64,000 nt of DNA from Faecalibacter macacae (GCF_003687725.1 NZ_RDOJ01000016.1:1-64000); one strand, 5' to 3'; positions 51,581-61,405 are shown, numbered from the stretch's first letter. Numbers and translations: made by a program. Notes: generated from the letters alone by a model not told the origin.

Positions 51581-52307
51581 TTTCGACATAAAATATTTAA
51601 AAATGTATTGGATAGGAATTATTTTCTTATTCAGTACATTTTTATCTGCACAACGTGCAACTTTAATTATCGAACAAATCAATCCAAAAGTATTTGTTCA
51701 TACAACTTTTAATACATTCAATGGGAAGCAATATGCTGCGAATGGAATGTATTTAGTTACAAAAAAAGGAATTGTTCTTTTTGATACGCCTTGGGATAAA
51801 TCGCAATATCAACCGCTTTTAGATTCAATTCAGCAAAAACATCATTTACCTGTTATTGCAGTTTTTGCATCACATTCGCACGAAGATCGCGCAGGTGGTT
51901 TTGAGTATTATAATCAAATCGGAATTCCAACATACGCAACGAAAGAAACGAATGAGATTTTAAAAGCCAATGATCAAGCGATAGCAAAGAATGAAATTGA
52001 ATTAGGAAAAAAGTATAAGATTGGAGGCGAAAAGTTTATCATTGAATATTTTGGAAAAGGTCATACAGCAGATAATACGGTCGTTTGGCTGCCAAAATAT
52101 AAAATTTTGAATGGTGGCTGTTTAGTGAAAAGCACAGAAGCAACTGATTTAGGATTTATTGGTGAAGCTGATGTAAAAGCTTGGCCAAATACAATTCAGA
52201 AATTAATGCATCAACATCCTATTATCAAATTAGTGATTGCTGGACACGACAATTGGAAAAATCAAGGGCATTTAGAACATACTTTACAACTTTTAAAAAA
52301 GAATTAA
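51570..52307 (+). CDS. bla: Subclass B1 metallo-beta-lactamase, probably EBR-like
   Basis: A 245-residue exported zinc beta-lactamase. Every B1 ligand is present: the HXHXD block in SHSHEDRAGG (His102, His104, Asp106), His165 in GKGHTADNT, Cys184 in NGGCLVKS and His226 in AGHDNW. These are the ligands of a di-zinc site that hydrolyses penicillins, cephalosporins and carbapenems. It resembles the chromosomal enzymes IND, BlaB and EBR of flavobacteria. The ATG overlaps the aguB end by 11 bases; a start at 51603 would give a shorter signal peptide with no positive n-region. A single base separates its stop from aguA. Confidence 0.93.
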   Translation: MKINFDIKYLKMYWIGIIFLFSTFLSAQRATLIIEQINPKVFVHTTFNTFNGKQYAANGMYLVTKKGIVLFDTPWDKSQYQPLLDSIQQKHHLPVIAVFASHSHEDRAGGFEYYNQIGIPTYATKETNEILKANDQAIAKNEIELGKKYKIGGEKFIIEYFGKGHTADNTVVWLPKYKILNGGCLVKSTEATDLGFIGEADVKAWPNTIQKLMHQHPIIKLVIAGHDNWKNQGHLEHTLQLLKKN

Positions 52308-52308
52308 A

Positions 52309-53370
52309 TTGAACACAATAGATACAACAAAATTTCCTAAAGATTTAGGATATCGTTTCCCAGCTGAATGGGAAGAGCATGAAGCGACTTGGTTATCTTG
52401 GCCTCATAAAGAGGAATCTTGGCCAGATCGTATTCACTTAATTTTCCCAATGTATGCTCAATTTATTGCAGAATTATCAAAGGGTGAAAAAGTACGCATC
52501 AATGTAAAAGATGAGGAAATGAAAGCTTTCGCTTTATCACACATCGAAAAAACGGATGCTGATTTATCGCAAGTTGAATTTTACTTTTTCGAAACAAATG
52601 ATGCATGGTGTCGTGATCATGGACCAGCTTTTTTAGTGAATAAAGTAAATGCTGAAAATCCTAAAGTAATTGTAGATTGGGGATTCAATGCGTGGGGAGG
52701 AAAATATCCACCATTCGAAAATGATGATGTAATTCCAACTAAAATTGGAGAATATTTTAATATTCCAGTTTTTCATCCAGGAATTATTATGGAAGGAGGT
52801 TCAGTAGAATTTAATGGAAAAAATACATTGATGACTTCTAAATCTTGTTTATTAAACGAGAACCGTAATCCTGAATATACGCAAGAACAAATTGAAGAAT
52901 ATTTAAGAAATTACTACGGAGTTTCTCAAATTCTTTGGGTTGAAGACGGAATTGTTGGTGATGATACGGATGGTCATATCGATGATACTATTCGTTTCGT
53001 AAATGAAGACACAGTTTTGACTGTTGTTGAAGAAGACGAAAACGATGATAACTACGAGTTATTACAAGTAAATCTTCGCCAATTACAAGAAATGAAATTA
53101 GAAGATGGTCGTCCATTAAATATTATCGAATTACCAATGCCTGATGGCGTTTATTGTGAAGGTGAACGTTTACCAGCTTCATATGCGAATTTCTACATAG
53201 CGAACAAATCAGTAATTGTACCAACTTATCGTTGTGCAAAAGATGAGGTTGCTCTAGAAATTATCCAAAAGTGTTTCCCAGATCGTAAAGTGGTAGGAAT
53301 TGATTCTACAGATATTATTTGGGGATTAGGATCTTTCCACTGTTTAAGTCAACAAGAACCAAAAATATAA
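52309..53370 (+). CDS. aguA: Agmatine deiminase
   Basis: A 353-residue peptidyl-arginine-deiminase-like enzyme that converts agmatine to N-carbamoylputrescine and ammonia. Blocks include ATWLSWPHKEESWP, NDAWCRDHGPAFLV, WGFNAWGGKYPP, MEGGSVEFNG, DDTDGHIDD (catalytic His) and the C-terminal nucleophile Cys345 in LGSFHCLSQQEP. It starts with TTG one base after the bla stop; no nearby ATG would preserve the N-terminus. With aguB it completes the agmatine route to putrescine. Confidence 0.95.
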   Translation: MNTIDTTKFPKDLGYRFPAEWEEHEATWLSWPHKEESWPDRIHLIFPMYAQFIAELSKGEKVRINVKDEEMKAFALSHIEKTDADLSQVEFYFFETNDAWCRDHGPAFLVNKVNAENPKVIVDWGFNAWGGKYPPFENDDVIPTKIGEYFNIPVFHPGIIMEGGSVEFNGKNTLMTSKSCLLNENRNPEYTQEQIEEYLRNYYGVSQILWVEDGIVGDDTDGHIDDTIRFVNEDTVLTVVEEDENDDNYELLQVNLRQLQEMKLEDGRPLNIIELPMPDGVYCEGERLPASYANFYIANKSVIVPTYRCAKDEVALEIIQKCFPDRKVVGIDSTDIIWGLGSFHCLSQQEPKI

Positions 53371-53380
53371 ATACAAATAC

Positions 53381-53412
53381 AAAAAAACCACTTCTTAAGA
53401 AGTGGTTTTTTT
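53381..53412. terminator. Terminator after the agu-bla operon
   Basis: AAAAACCACTTCTT and AAGAAGTGGTTTTT form a continuous perfect palindrome with T-runs on both strands. Confidence 0.85.
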
Positions 53413-53455
53413 GTATTCTAAAAATGTTTTATTTGATAATGAGGTTAATTTTATA

Positions 53456-54223
53456 TTACATCTTATTAAGTTTAGATTTTAGAACTAATGGTTCATCTGT
53501 TGAGATATATTGTATCTTTTGATTAATCATTTCTTCCATTATTTCTTCTTGATTAACTGTCCAAGTATTGGTAATTAATCCTAAATCATTGGCTTCTTTA
53601 ATCCAAGTCGGGTTTTTCTGAAAAATTTTATAATTATAATCAATGCCATCCCAACCTTTTTCTTTGACTTCTTTTGGCGATAGATCTCCATTTAAGTAAG
53701 AAACTAAAGCTTCTGGATTTTGCTTTTTAACTTCGTTACAAATGTTTTGACTAAAGGAAATATATTCCACTTGTTGTTCTAGTTTCAATTCATTTACAAG
53801 TTTCATAATTTCAGAAACTGCTTTATTTTCTCGGTTTAAATCTTGATGAGATTTAACTTCTAAAATTAATTTTAAATGCGGATATTTTTTTCCTTCAATC
53901 AAATATTCTTTTAATGTAGGAAGCGTTTCACCATTTTTTAAAATTGTATTTTTTATAGCTGAATAATTCGCGGTTTCGATTAAGATTCCATTCACATCAT
54001 GATCATGATAAACAACCAAAACATCATCTTTTGTGATATGAATATCTAATTCACTTCCAAAAAAATTTTCTTTCGCAGCTTTTTGTAAAGCCATTATCGA
54101 GTTTTGAGCATTGTTTTCGGTTTTCCAAAAACCTCTGTGTGCTATAATTTGTGTGGTTTGTCCGTTCACTGTTGTAAAAGTTGATGCTAATAGAACGAAT
54201 CCGACAATTATTTGTTTTATCAT
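53456..54223 (-). CDS. Glycerophosphodiester phosphodiesterase, exported
   Basis: A 255-residue GDPD-family TIM-barrel enzyme with a signal peptide ending at about residue 21 (VNGQ). Catalytic blocks: IAHRGFWKTENN (His29), ELDIHITKDDVLVVYHDHDVNG (metal ligands and second catalytic His), LILEVKSH, and ITNTWTVN near the end. It splits glycerophosphodiesters into glycerol-3-phosphate and an alcohol in the periplasm. It faces away from the calcineurin-like phosphoesterase gene, with which it may share a phosphate-scavenging role. Confidence 0.92.
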   Translation of the reverse strand: MIKQIIVGFVLLASTFTTVNGQTTQIIAHRGFWKTENNAQNSIMALQKAAKENFFGSELDIHITKDDVLVVYHDHDVNGILIETANYSAIKNTILKNGETLPTLKEYLIEGKKYPHLKLILEVKSHQDLNRENKAVSEIMKLVNELKLEQQVEYISFSQNICNEVKKQNPEALVSYLNGDLSPKEVKEKGWDGIDYNYKIFQKNPTWIKEANDLGLITNTWTVNQEEIMEEMINQKIQYISTDEPLVLKSKLNKM

Positions 54224-54242
54224 GTTGTGTTAAATTCTGATG

Positions 54243-54250
54243 CAAATGTA
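54243..54250 (-). promoter_or_regulatory. Candidate -7 box of the GDPD gene
   Basis: TACATTTG on the minus strand is an exact match, 19 bases before the ATG, with the same sequence and similar spacing as at the S1/P1 nuclease gene. Confidence 0.5.
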
Positions 54251-54373
54251 AAGGAGTAAATCATTCAAAAAAATCTATAAATGATAAACAACAATTATTT
54301 AAAATAGAGTTAATATTTACTTAATACAAGTCCAAATTCTTATTTCCAAATTTGCTTCAATTAAAAACAACAC

Positions 54374-55936
54374 ATGAAAAAGAGTTTATTTACATTATCA
54401 ATTTTATTCGCAGGTTTATTTGTCAATGCACAAGAAATTGCAAAAGGAATTGTTTATGAAGACACCAATAAAAATGGAATTTTAGATAGAAAAGAAAAAG
54501 GTTTGCCAAATGTTTTGGTAAGTAATGGAGTTGATATCGCAAAAACAAATGCAAAAGGTGAATACGAAATTACGGTAACCGATGAAACGATATTATTTGT
54601 GATAAAACCTTCAAATTATCAATTATCAGTTTTAAAAAATCAGTTGCCACAGTCTTATTATATACACAAGCCAAACGGATCTCCGGAATTAAAATATGGA
54701 GGAAGTAAACCAACTGGAAAATTACCGAAATCAGTCAATTTTGGTTTAATTCCAACCGTTGAAGGAAAGGAATTTTCAGCTTTAGTTTTCGGAGATCCTC
54801 AAGCTTACAATTTAGAAGAAGTTGATTATTTCTCACGTGGAATTGTAGATGAATTAAAAGGTGTAAAGAACATGGTTTTTGGAATTTCTTTAGGAGATTT
54901 AGTTGGTGATGATTTGGTTTTACATCAACCCTATATTAAGGCTGTAAATGAAATTGGGATTCCATGGTATAATGTGATGGGAAATCATGATATGGATTAT
55001 GACGCCAAAGAAGATAAATATAGCGATGACACATTTGAGCAAAATTTTGGGCCTGCCAATTATTCGTTTAATGTTGGTGATGCACATTTTATTGTATTAG
55101 ACGATATCTTATATCCTGATCCTCGTGATGGGAAAAGTTATTGGGGTGGATTTAGAGAAGATCAATTACAGTTTATTGAAAACGATTTGAAACATGTTTC
55201 AAAAGATAAATTAATTGTTTTAGCTTTTCATATTCCTTTGCGTCATACAAACGAAGATGCTTTTAAAAATGATCACCGTCAACGCTTATTTGATTTATTA
55301 AAAGATTATCCAAATACAGTTTCAATGTCTGCGCATACGCATATTCAGCAACAATTGTATTATGGTAAAAAAGAAGGTTGGAAACAAGAAAAACCTCATC
55401 ACGAATTTAATGTAGGAACAACTTCTGGTGATTGGTATTCTGGACAAAAAGACGAAAAAGGAGTTCCAGTTTCAACCATGCGTGATGGAACACCAAAAGG
55501 ATATGCTATTCTTAATATAAAAGGAAATCAATACAATTTTGATTATAAAGTTGCCAACAAAGCAAAAGACTTTCAGATGAATGTTTACAACACGAAAAAA
55601 GTGATTGAAGGTTCTAAAAGTAAAGCAATGTTAATGGTTAACTTTTTTATGGGACAAAAAGGAGATAAGGTAGAGTATCAAGTAGAAGGTGGTGAATGGA
55701 AGAAAATGAACTACACACCTGGAGTTGATTATAATTATCTAAAATCTGTGATGGATTTTGATGTAGATGCAGTTAAATTTGATGGAAGAAGACCTTCAGA
55801 TGCTGTAGAATCTTCTCATATTTGGTCAGTAAGATTACCATCAAAAGTTGCAGGAAAATATAAAGTAAACATTCGTGTAACCGATAAATACGGTAAAATT
55901 CACACGAGTAGTACAGGATACGAGGTGATTAAATAA
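54374..55936 (+). CDS. Calcineurin-like phosphoesterase with N- and C-terminal accessory domains, exported
   Basis: A 520-residue exported protein with a signal peptide ending at about residue 19 (VNAQ). An N-terminal Ig-like calcineurin-associated domain lies at about 20-115 (GIVYEDTNKNGILDRKEKGL). The metallophosphoesterase core spans about 130-380 (FGDPQAY, LGDLVGDD, GNHDMDYD, FHIPL, SAHTHIQ). A C-terminal beta domain covers about 390-520. Probable role: removal of phosphate from mono- or diesters in the periplasm. It is followed by a terminator and then the SusC/SusD pair. Confidence 0.9.
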   Translation: MKKSLFTLSILFAGLFVNAQEIAKGIVYEDTNKNGILDRKEKGLPNVLVSNGVDIAKTNAKGEYEITVTDETILFVIKPSNYQLSVLKNQLPQSYYIHKPNGSPELKYGGSKPTGKLPKSVNFGLIPTVEGKEFSALVFGDPQAYNLEEVDYFSRGIVDELKGVKNMVFGISLGDLVGDDLVLHQPYIKAVNEIGIPWYNVMGNHDMDYDAKEDKYSDDTFEQNFGPANYSFNVGDAHFIVLDDILYPDPRDGKSYWGGFREDQLQFIENDLKHVSKDKLIVLAFHIPLRHTNEDAFKNDHRQRLFDLLKDYPNTVSMSAHTHIQQQLYYGKKEGWKQEKPHHEFNVGTTSGDWYSGQKDEKGVPVSTMRDGTPKGYAILNIKGNQYNFDYKVANKAKDFQMNVYNTKKVIEGSKSKAMLMVNFFMGQKGDKVEYQVEGGEWKKMNYTPGVDYNYLKSVMDFDVDAVKFDGRRPSDAVESSHIWSVRLPSKVAGKYKVNIRVTDKYGKIHTSSTGYEVIK

Positions 55937-55963
55937 TGACTTAAAAAAACCGTTGTTTGTTTT

Positions 55964-55991
55964 AAAGCCTAGAGAAATCTAGGCTTTTTTT
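55964..55991 (+). terminator. Terminator after the phosphoesterase gene
   Basis: AAAGCCTAGA and TCTAGGCTTT form a 10-bp stem with a GAAA loop followed by a T-run. Confidence 0.85.
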
Positions 55992-56103
55992 ATTTAATAA
56001 TCATGTAAAATTTAGGTTATTAAATTTTAGCAAAGAAGACTTATTTAACAATTTGTTAAGAATCACTTAAAATTCAGTTAATCGTTATTGATTTTAGCCA
56101 AAA

Positions 56104-56111
56104 TAGATTTG
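56104..56111 (+). promoter_or_regulatory. Candidate -7 box of the SusC/SusD operon
   Basis: TAGATTTG is an exact TAnnTTTG match 50 bases before the SusC-like ATG. Confidence 0.45.
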
Positions 56112-56161
56112 TATCAAATTAACAACACACTTAGATAGGTATAAATTAAGTACTCTACAAA

Positions 56162-59100
56162 ATGAAAAAAAGACACATTCCGATCGTTTTAGCATGTAGT
56201 ATATTCTCGATGCAAATCGCTCAAGCGGAAACTAATTCAAGAGCTATTTCAACTGAATTTTCGATTGATGAACAAGGACCAATTAAAGGTCGAATTACAG
56301 ACGCAGACGGTTTTGGCGTTGCAGATGCAGAAGTTAGAATTATAGGAACTGATTATGTTACTTATACAAATGTAGATGGTTTTTTTGATTTTGGAGTTCA
56401 TGTTCCAAATGCAAAAATTTCGATTGTTTCCTTAGAGCATAATGATTTAGAAATCGGTGTTCCAGCAAACGGAATTACTAATGTTTCACTAATAAAACCA
56501 GAAACTAATCAATTGTCTGAAGTTGTTGTTACAGCTTTAGGAATAAAACGTGAAGAACGAAAATTAGGATTCTCTCAACAAACTATTGGTTCGGATGAAT
56601 TGGCTACAGCTGAAGCTACAAACTGGTCTTCAGGTTTAAAAGGTAAAGTTGCAGGATTACAAATTACGTCAGCTTCATCAGGTCCAATCAATTCGCAAGG
56701 AATTAAATTAAGAGGAAATAATTCATTAGATCAATCGAAGAATTTTGCTTTAATTGTAATAGATGGAGTTCCTATGAGTACAGAAATGACTTCTTCTGGA
56801 AATGATTCCGCTTACATGGGAGACGATTCACCTATCGATTTCGGTAATGCTTTATCAGAAATCAATCAAAACGATATCGAAAGTGTTACAGTTTTAAAAG
56901 GTCCGGCTGCCGCTGCATTATATGGTTCTCGTGCAGCAAATGGTGCTTTAATTATCACAACTAAAGCAGGTAATAAAAAGAATAAATTAGGAATAGAATT
57001 AAAATCAACTTATTCGGTTGAGGTAGTGAATAATTGGCCAGATTATCAATATGAATATGGTCAAGGAACAGGTAAACAATTTGATGCAAACGGAAATCCA
57101 TATTATTCTTACGGACGATCAACAGATGGACCAAGTACTTCTGGAACTTCTTCAGCATTTGGTCCAAAATTCAACGGGCAAATGTTTTATCAATACGATC
57201 CATCTTTAGGTGGAGTAGGATTAGAGCGTACGCCTTGGGTGCCTTATAAAGATACACATAAAGGATATTGGAATACAGGTTTTAATAGTCACAACTCGGT
57301 TACATTATCAGGTGGTGGAGATCAGGGTAGTTTCAGAGCGTCATTAGGACATTTGAAAAATACTTGGATTATGCCAAATACGGGGTACGAAAATTATACT
57401 GCCTCATTAAATGGTAATTATAAACTATCAGATCGTATCACTGTTTCATCAGTAGTAAATTATACTCGAAAAACGTCAGATAATCTACCAAGTACAGGTT
57501 ACAACAACGGTTCGATTGCGTATTTTATGATTATGCATTCTCCTAATGTTGATTTAAATTGGTACAAACCGCGTTGGAAACAAGGATTTGAAGGCGTAGA
57601 TATGATTCGTCCTTTCAGTTCATACATCGATAATCCTTACGTAATTGCTTACGAAGCGGTAAATCCTATGCGCAGTACGCAAATTGTAGGAAATATGAAG
57701 GCTGATATTAAATTGGCAAAGAATTTTAATTTAATGGTTCGTGGAGCTGTAAATTCTTTCAATCAATTCCGTGAACAAAAACGTCCTTTTGATTTGAATC
57801 GCTCGCCTCAAGGAAGCTACAGAAGACAGGATATAACGAAAATGGAATCAAATATTGATTTCTTATTTAATTATTCGACAAAAATTGGGGATGATTTTAC
57901 AATTGATGCAAACTTTGGAGGGAATCGTTTAAACTACGAATACACAAATGTTAGCGCAATTGCAGATCAGTTAAGCACACCTGGAATTTATAAATTAACG
58001 AATTCTTTAAATCCTGTTCGTACCGTAACTTCTGATGCGTATAAAAAAGTAAACTCATTATATGGAATGGTGTCTTTGGGTTGGAAAAATCAAATTTTTG
58101 TGGATATTACAGGTCGTAACGATTGGTCTTCTACTTTACCAGAACATAACAATTCATTCTTTTATCCTTCTGTAACAACAAGTTTTATTTTATCTGATAT
58201 TTTTAATATTAAAGGTCCATTCGATTACATTAAATACCGTGCTGCTTTTGCACAAGTGGGTAATGATACAGAGCCTTACAGAACAAGTAAATATTACGAT
58301 ACGTCAGAATTTAGTTCATCAAACGAAGTGGCAAACACCTTATATAATATAGATTTAAAACCAGAGATTGTTACTTCTTGGGAAACTGGTATCGAATTAC
58401 AAATGTTTAAAAAGCGTTTTGGATTAGATTTTACAGTTTATCAACAAAATACAGATAATCAAATTTTAAGAGTTCCGACTGATCCAACTTCAGGATATTC
58501 TTATCGATTCATTAATGGTGGTGAAATTAGAAATCGAGGTATTGAAATTGCCGCAAATGTAACGCCTATAAAATCGAAAGATTTCCGTTGGGATGTAAAT
58601 ATGAATTGGTCTACGAACGAAAATACAGTAATGTCATTATCTGAAGGAGTAGAAGGGAACCAACAAACCATCGCAACTGCAGGAACTGTTTCTATGATTG
58701 CAATTCCAGGTCAATCTTCAACAGCTTTATATGGGTATAAATTCGTAAGAAACGAACATGGACAAATCATTTACGATCCAAATACAGGTTTACCAGTTCG
58801 TCCTACAGAAATTGAATATGTTGGTGATGCAACGCCAGATTGGAGAGCGGGAATTACAAATAGTTTTAAATATAAAAATCTACGTTTCAGTTTTACTTTT
58901 GATGGTCAATTCGGAGGAATTGTTTACTCGCAATCGTACCACAAATTAATGGAACAAGGTAAATTAAAAGACTCTTTACCTGGACGAGAAGATGGATTTA
59001 TCGTAGGTGATGGAGTGATTTTAAATTCAGATGGTTCATATTCTCTAAATACAAAACAAGTAGATTTAGCAACGTATTATGGTGATTACTATCGCCGCGC

Positions 59101-59371
59101 GAATGTAGAATCTAACTCTTTTGATGCGTCTTATATCAAATTAAGAGAAGTTAGTTTTACGTATGATTTCCCAAAGAAATTAATTGACAAAACAGGTTTA
59201 TCTAACTTATCATTAACTGCTTTTGGACGTGATTTATTTATCATTAGTGATTTCCCAATTTACGATCCTGAAACTGCTGCATTAAACGGAAATACATACG
59301 TTCCAGGTGTTGAAATGGGGCAAATGCCATCAACTGCTACATACGGAATTACTTTAAAAGCTTCTTTCTAA
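56162..59371 (+). CDS. SusC/RagA family TonB-linked outer-membrane transporter
   Basis: A 1069-residue TonB-dependent transporter. The signal peptide ends at about residue 22 (AQAE). A carboxypeptidase-regulatory-like domain is at about 38-115 (IKGRITDADGFGVADAEVRI, TNVDGFFDF). The TonB-box and plug region begins near 118 (LSEVVVTALGIKREERKLGF) with GPAAAALYGSRAANGALIITTK near 245-268. A 22-strand barrel follows, ending in an aromatic residue (LKASF). It works as the barrel beneath the SusD-type lid encoded 20 bases downstream. Confidence 0.95.
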   Translation: MKKRHIPIVLACSIFSMQIAQAETNSRAISTEFSIDEQGPIKGRITDADGFGVADAEVRIIGTDYVTYTNVDGFFDFGVHVPNAKISIVSLEHNDLEIGVPANGITNVSLIKPETNQLSEVVVTALGIKREERKLGFSQQTIGSDELATAEATNWSSGLKGKVAGLQITSASSGPINSQGIKLRGNNSLDQSKNFALIVIDGVPMSTEMTSSGNDSAYMGDDSPIDFGNALSEINQNDIESVTVLKGPAAAALYGSRAANGALIITTKAGNKKNKLGIELKSTYSVEVVNNWPDYQYEYGQGTGKQFDANGNPYYSYGRSTDGPSTSGTSSAFGPKFNGQMFYQYDPSLGGVGLERTPWVPYKDTHKGYWNTGFNSHNSVTLSGGGDQGSFRASLGHLKNTWIMPNTGYENYTASLNGNYKLSDRITVSSVVNYTRKTSDNLPSTGYNNGSIAYFMIMHSPNVDLNWYKPRWKQGFEGVDMIRPFSSYIDNPYVIAYEAVNPMRSTQIVGNMKADIKLAKNFNLMVRGAVNSFNQFREQKRPFDLNRSPQGSYRRQDITKMESNIDFLFNYSTKIGDDFTIDANFGGNRLNYEYTNVSAIADQLSTPGIYKLTNSLNPVRTVTSDAYKKVNSLYGMVSLGWKNQIFVDITGRNDWSSTLPEHNNSFFYPSVTTSFILSDIFNIKGPFDYIKYRAAFAQVGNDTEPYRTSKYYDTSEFSSSNEVANTLYNIDLKPEIVTSWETGIELQMFKKRFGLDFTVYQQNTDNQILRVPTDPTSGYSYRFINGGEIRNRGIEIAANVTPIKSKDFRWDVNMNWSTNENTVMSLSEGVEGNQQTIATAGTVSMIAIPGQSSTALYGYKFVRNEHGQIIYDPNTGLPVRPTEIEYVGDATPDWRAGITNSFKYKNLRFSFTFDGQFGGIVYSQSYHKLMEQGKLKDSLPGREDGFIVGDGVILNSDGSYSLNTKQVDLATYYGDYYRRANVESNSFDASYIKLREVSFTYDFPKKLIDKTGLSNLSLTAFGRDLFIISDFPIYDPETAALNGNTYVPGVEMGQMPSTATYGITLKASF

Positions 59372-59391
59372 TTCTACTTGATTTTATACAA

Positions 59392-60831
59392 ATGAAAAAA
59401 TATACATTCTCAATTTTAGCTGCTTTAGCAATTACATTTTCTGCAACTTCTTGTACGGAAGATTTTGAAGAAACAAACGTCAATCCAAACCTTATTTCAG
59501 AGATTACTGCTGGATCGGTTTTAAATCCTGTTATCTATAATTTAGTAAGTAATAACACGTCTAAAAATTACGATATCACAGCGCAATTAATGCAGGTTCA
59601 TATTCCGTTTCCAAGTAATGCATTGGGCATTCATCGTTACGATATTACACAAGGAACAGGAAATTCAACTTGGTCAACGACTTACAATAATCTGATTAAT
59701 ATCGAAGAAATGTTGAAGGTAAGTCGCGAAAAAGGTGATGTAAATTATGAAGCTATCGCTTTAACATTACGTGCTTGGATGATGTCAAATTTAACGGATA
59801 TGTTTGGTGATGTACCATTTAGTGAAGCTGGACAAGGAGAATTAGGGAATTTTACGCCAAAATTTGATTCTCAACAAGAAATTTATACTGCATTATTATC
59901 TGATTTAGAAAATGCAAATGCATTATATCAAAATAGTTTGGGTATGAAATATGGAGCTGATATTTTGTTTAATGGAGATGTTACGAAGTGGAAAAAATTT
60001 ACCAATTCATTGCATTTAAGATTATTATTGCGCGTATCGAATAAAGCTGAAATGAATTCGTTCCAAAAAATGTCAGCTATATTAAATGATCCATCTACAT
60101 ATCCAGTTTTTACGTCAAATTTAGATGCTGCTGTTTTACAAGTTACAGGTATTGCACCTAATGTTTCTCCTTGGCAACGTGAACAAGATTATCGTGATAA
60201 TAGAGCATTTGCTTCGTTTTTTATCAATAATTTGAATGAGATAAATGATCCACGTTTAGCTAAGTTTACTACTCATGCTACAGATAATAACGGAATTTCA
60301 ATTGGATACAAAGGTGTCGATGCAGCTTATGAAGGAAATAGTTCTCAATTCGATTTTACACCGTCTCGTCCAAATACTGATTTTGTTATGGAGCCAATGA
60401 AATTAATTTTAATGACTTTTGCTGAGGTTGAATTTATAAAAGCTGAATTAGCTCAAAAAGGATTTTATTCTAATGCTGAAACGCATTATACAAATGGAGT
60501 AAAAGCTGCAATTTCTTTGTGGACGGATCTTGATCCAACAGAAGAATATTTAGCGCAAGAAAAAGTAGCCTTTAATGGTTCTTTGGAACAAATTATGACG
60601 CAAAAATATTATGCTTTATTCTTTACAGATTTTCAACAATGGTACGAATACAGAAGAACTGGTTTTCCTGTTTTACCAACTACAAGTACAATGTTGAATA
60701 ATAAAAAAGTTCCGAATCGATTATTATATCCAACTTCGGCTCAAAATTTAAATAAAGAAAATTATAATCAAGCCGTTCAAAATATGGGTGGCGACCAAAT
60801 TGATATAAAAGTTTGGTGGGAAAATAATTAA
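59392..60831 (+). CDS. SusD/RagB family nutrient-binding lipoprotein
   Basis: A 479-residue lipoprotein (lipobox SATSC, lipid Cys at 21). The SusD-like helical body includes the NVNPNLISEITAGSVLNP start, LRAWMMSNLTDMFGDVPFSEA and KWKKFTNSLHLRLLLRVSNKAE blocks, and a C-terminal FQQWYEYRRTGFP block. These match the SusD-like group 2 proteins that cap SusC-type channels. The nearby GDPD and phosphoesterase genes suggest an organophosphate ligand, but no ligand is provable from sequence. It ends at a terminator. Confidence 0.93.
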   Translation: MKKYTFSILAALAITFSATSCTEDFEETNVNPNLISEITAGSVLNPVIYNLVSNNTSKNYDITAQLMQVHIPFPSNALGIHRYDITQGTGNSTWSTTYNNLINIEEMLKVSREKGDVNYEAIALTLRAWMMSNLTDMFGDVPFSEAGQGELGNFTPKFDSQQEIYTALLSDLENANALYQNSLGMKYGADILFNGDVTKWKKFTNSLHLRLLLRVSNKAEMNSFQKMSAILNDPSTYPVFTSNLDAAVLQVTGIAPNVSPWQREQDYRDNRAFASFFINNLNEINDPRLAKFTTHATDNNGISIGYKGVDAAYEGNSSQFDFTPSRPNTDFVMEPMKLILMTFAEVEFIKAELAQKGFYSNAETHYTNGVKAAISLWTDLDPTEEYLAQEKVAFNGSLEQIMTQKYYALFFTDFQQWYEYRRTGFPVLPTTSTMLNNKKVPNRLLYPTSAQNLNKENYNQAVQNMGGDQIDIKVWWENN

Positions 60832-60841
60832 TTATTAGATG

Positions 60842-60870
60842 AAAAAGAGACCATTTAGGTCTCTTTTTTT
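60842..60870. terminator. Terminator between SusD and the converging lipoprotein
   Basis: AAAAAGAGACC and GGTCTCTTTTT form an 11-bp stem with an ATTTA loop and a T-run, shared with the end of the minus-strand gene. Confidence 0.85.
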
Positions 60871-61405
60871 ATGATATAGAATCTTGAAAATTCAGATTAC
60901 TTTCTTTATCAAATACAATTCTTTCTTGTGGAGTCATACGATCTCTAATTAATTTTAAAGTGTAACCACCACCAATTAATTGATCGCCATCTATTATCAT
61001 CCAATCACTAATTAAATTCAATGGAATTTCAATAATATCATTCAATTTTACATCATCTGTATATTCCGGTTCATTATCTACACGCCCAAAATATTTTCCA
61101 TTTTCTTTAATTACATCTACAATCCAAAGATGTTCTTTACCACCAGGATACAGAATACCAATTTTAACTGCAAAATATTTGTCTTCAGGATTTTCAATTT
61201 GTTCTTTAAAATCGTCAAAAGTTAAACGAGCATCTTTTATCGCTTTATTCATTTCTTCATCATCATACTGAATCAAAGAAATTCCTTTTTGATCTAATTT
61301 CTTTTCTAATTCTTTTGTGTCTTCTGCTTGATTACAACTTAAAATCGTTGCAAACAGAGTTAAGACAATAAAAGTTTTAGTTAATCGAAAATAGTTTGTT
61401 TTCAT
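60869..61405 (-). CDS. DUF2314 domain lipoprotein
   Basis: A 178-residue lipoprotein (lipobox ILSC, lipid Cys at 24). The DUF2314 core covers about 50-165: AIKDARLTFDDF, DKYFAVKIGILYPGG, EHLWIVDVI, GKYFGRVDNEPEYTDDVKLND, and ISDWMIIDGDQLIGGYT-like block. DUF2314 proteins often sit near polymorphic toxin or immunity genes, and their function is unknown. It marks the edge of the accessory region at the right of the window. Confidence 0.88.
   Translation of the reverse strand: MKTNYFRLTKTFIVLTLFATILSCNQAEDTKELEKKLDQKGISLIQYDDEEMNKAIKDARLTFDDFKEQIENPEDKYFAVKIGILYPGGKEHLWIVDVIKENGKYFGRVDNEPEYTDDVKLNDIIEIPLNLISDWMIIDGDQLIGGGYTLKLIRDRMTPQERIVFDKESNLNFQDSIS

Noticed and set aside
56162-60831. Classical glycan polysaccharide utilisation locus
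   Set aside because: No glycoside hydrolase, polysaccharide lyase or hybrid two-component sensor is found nearby.
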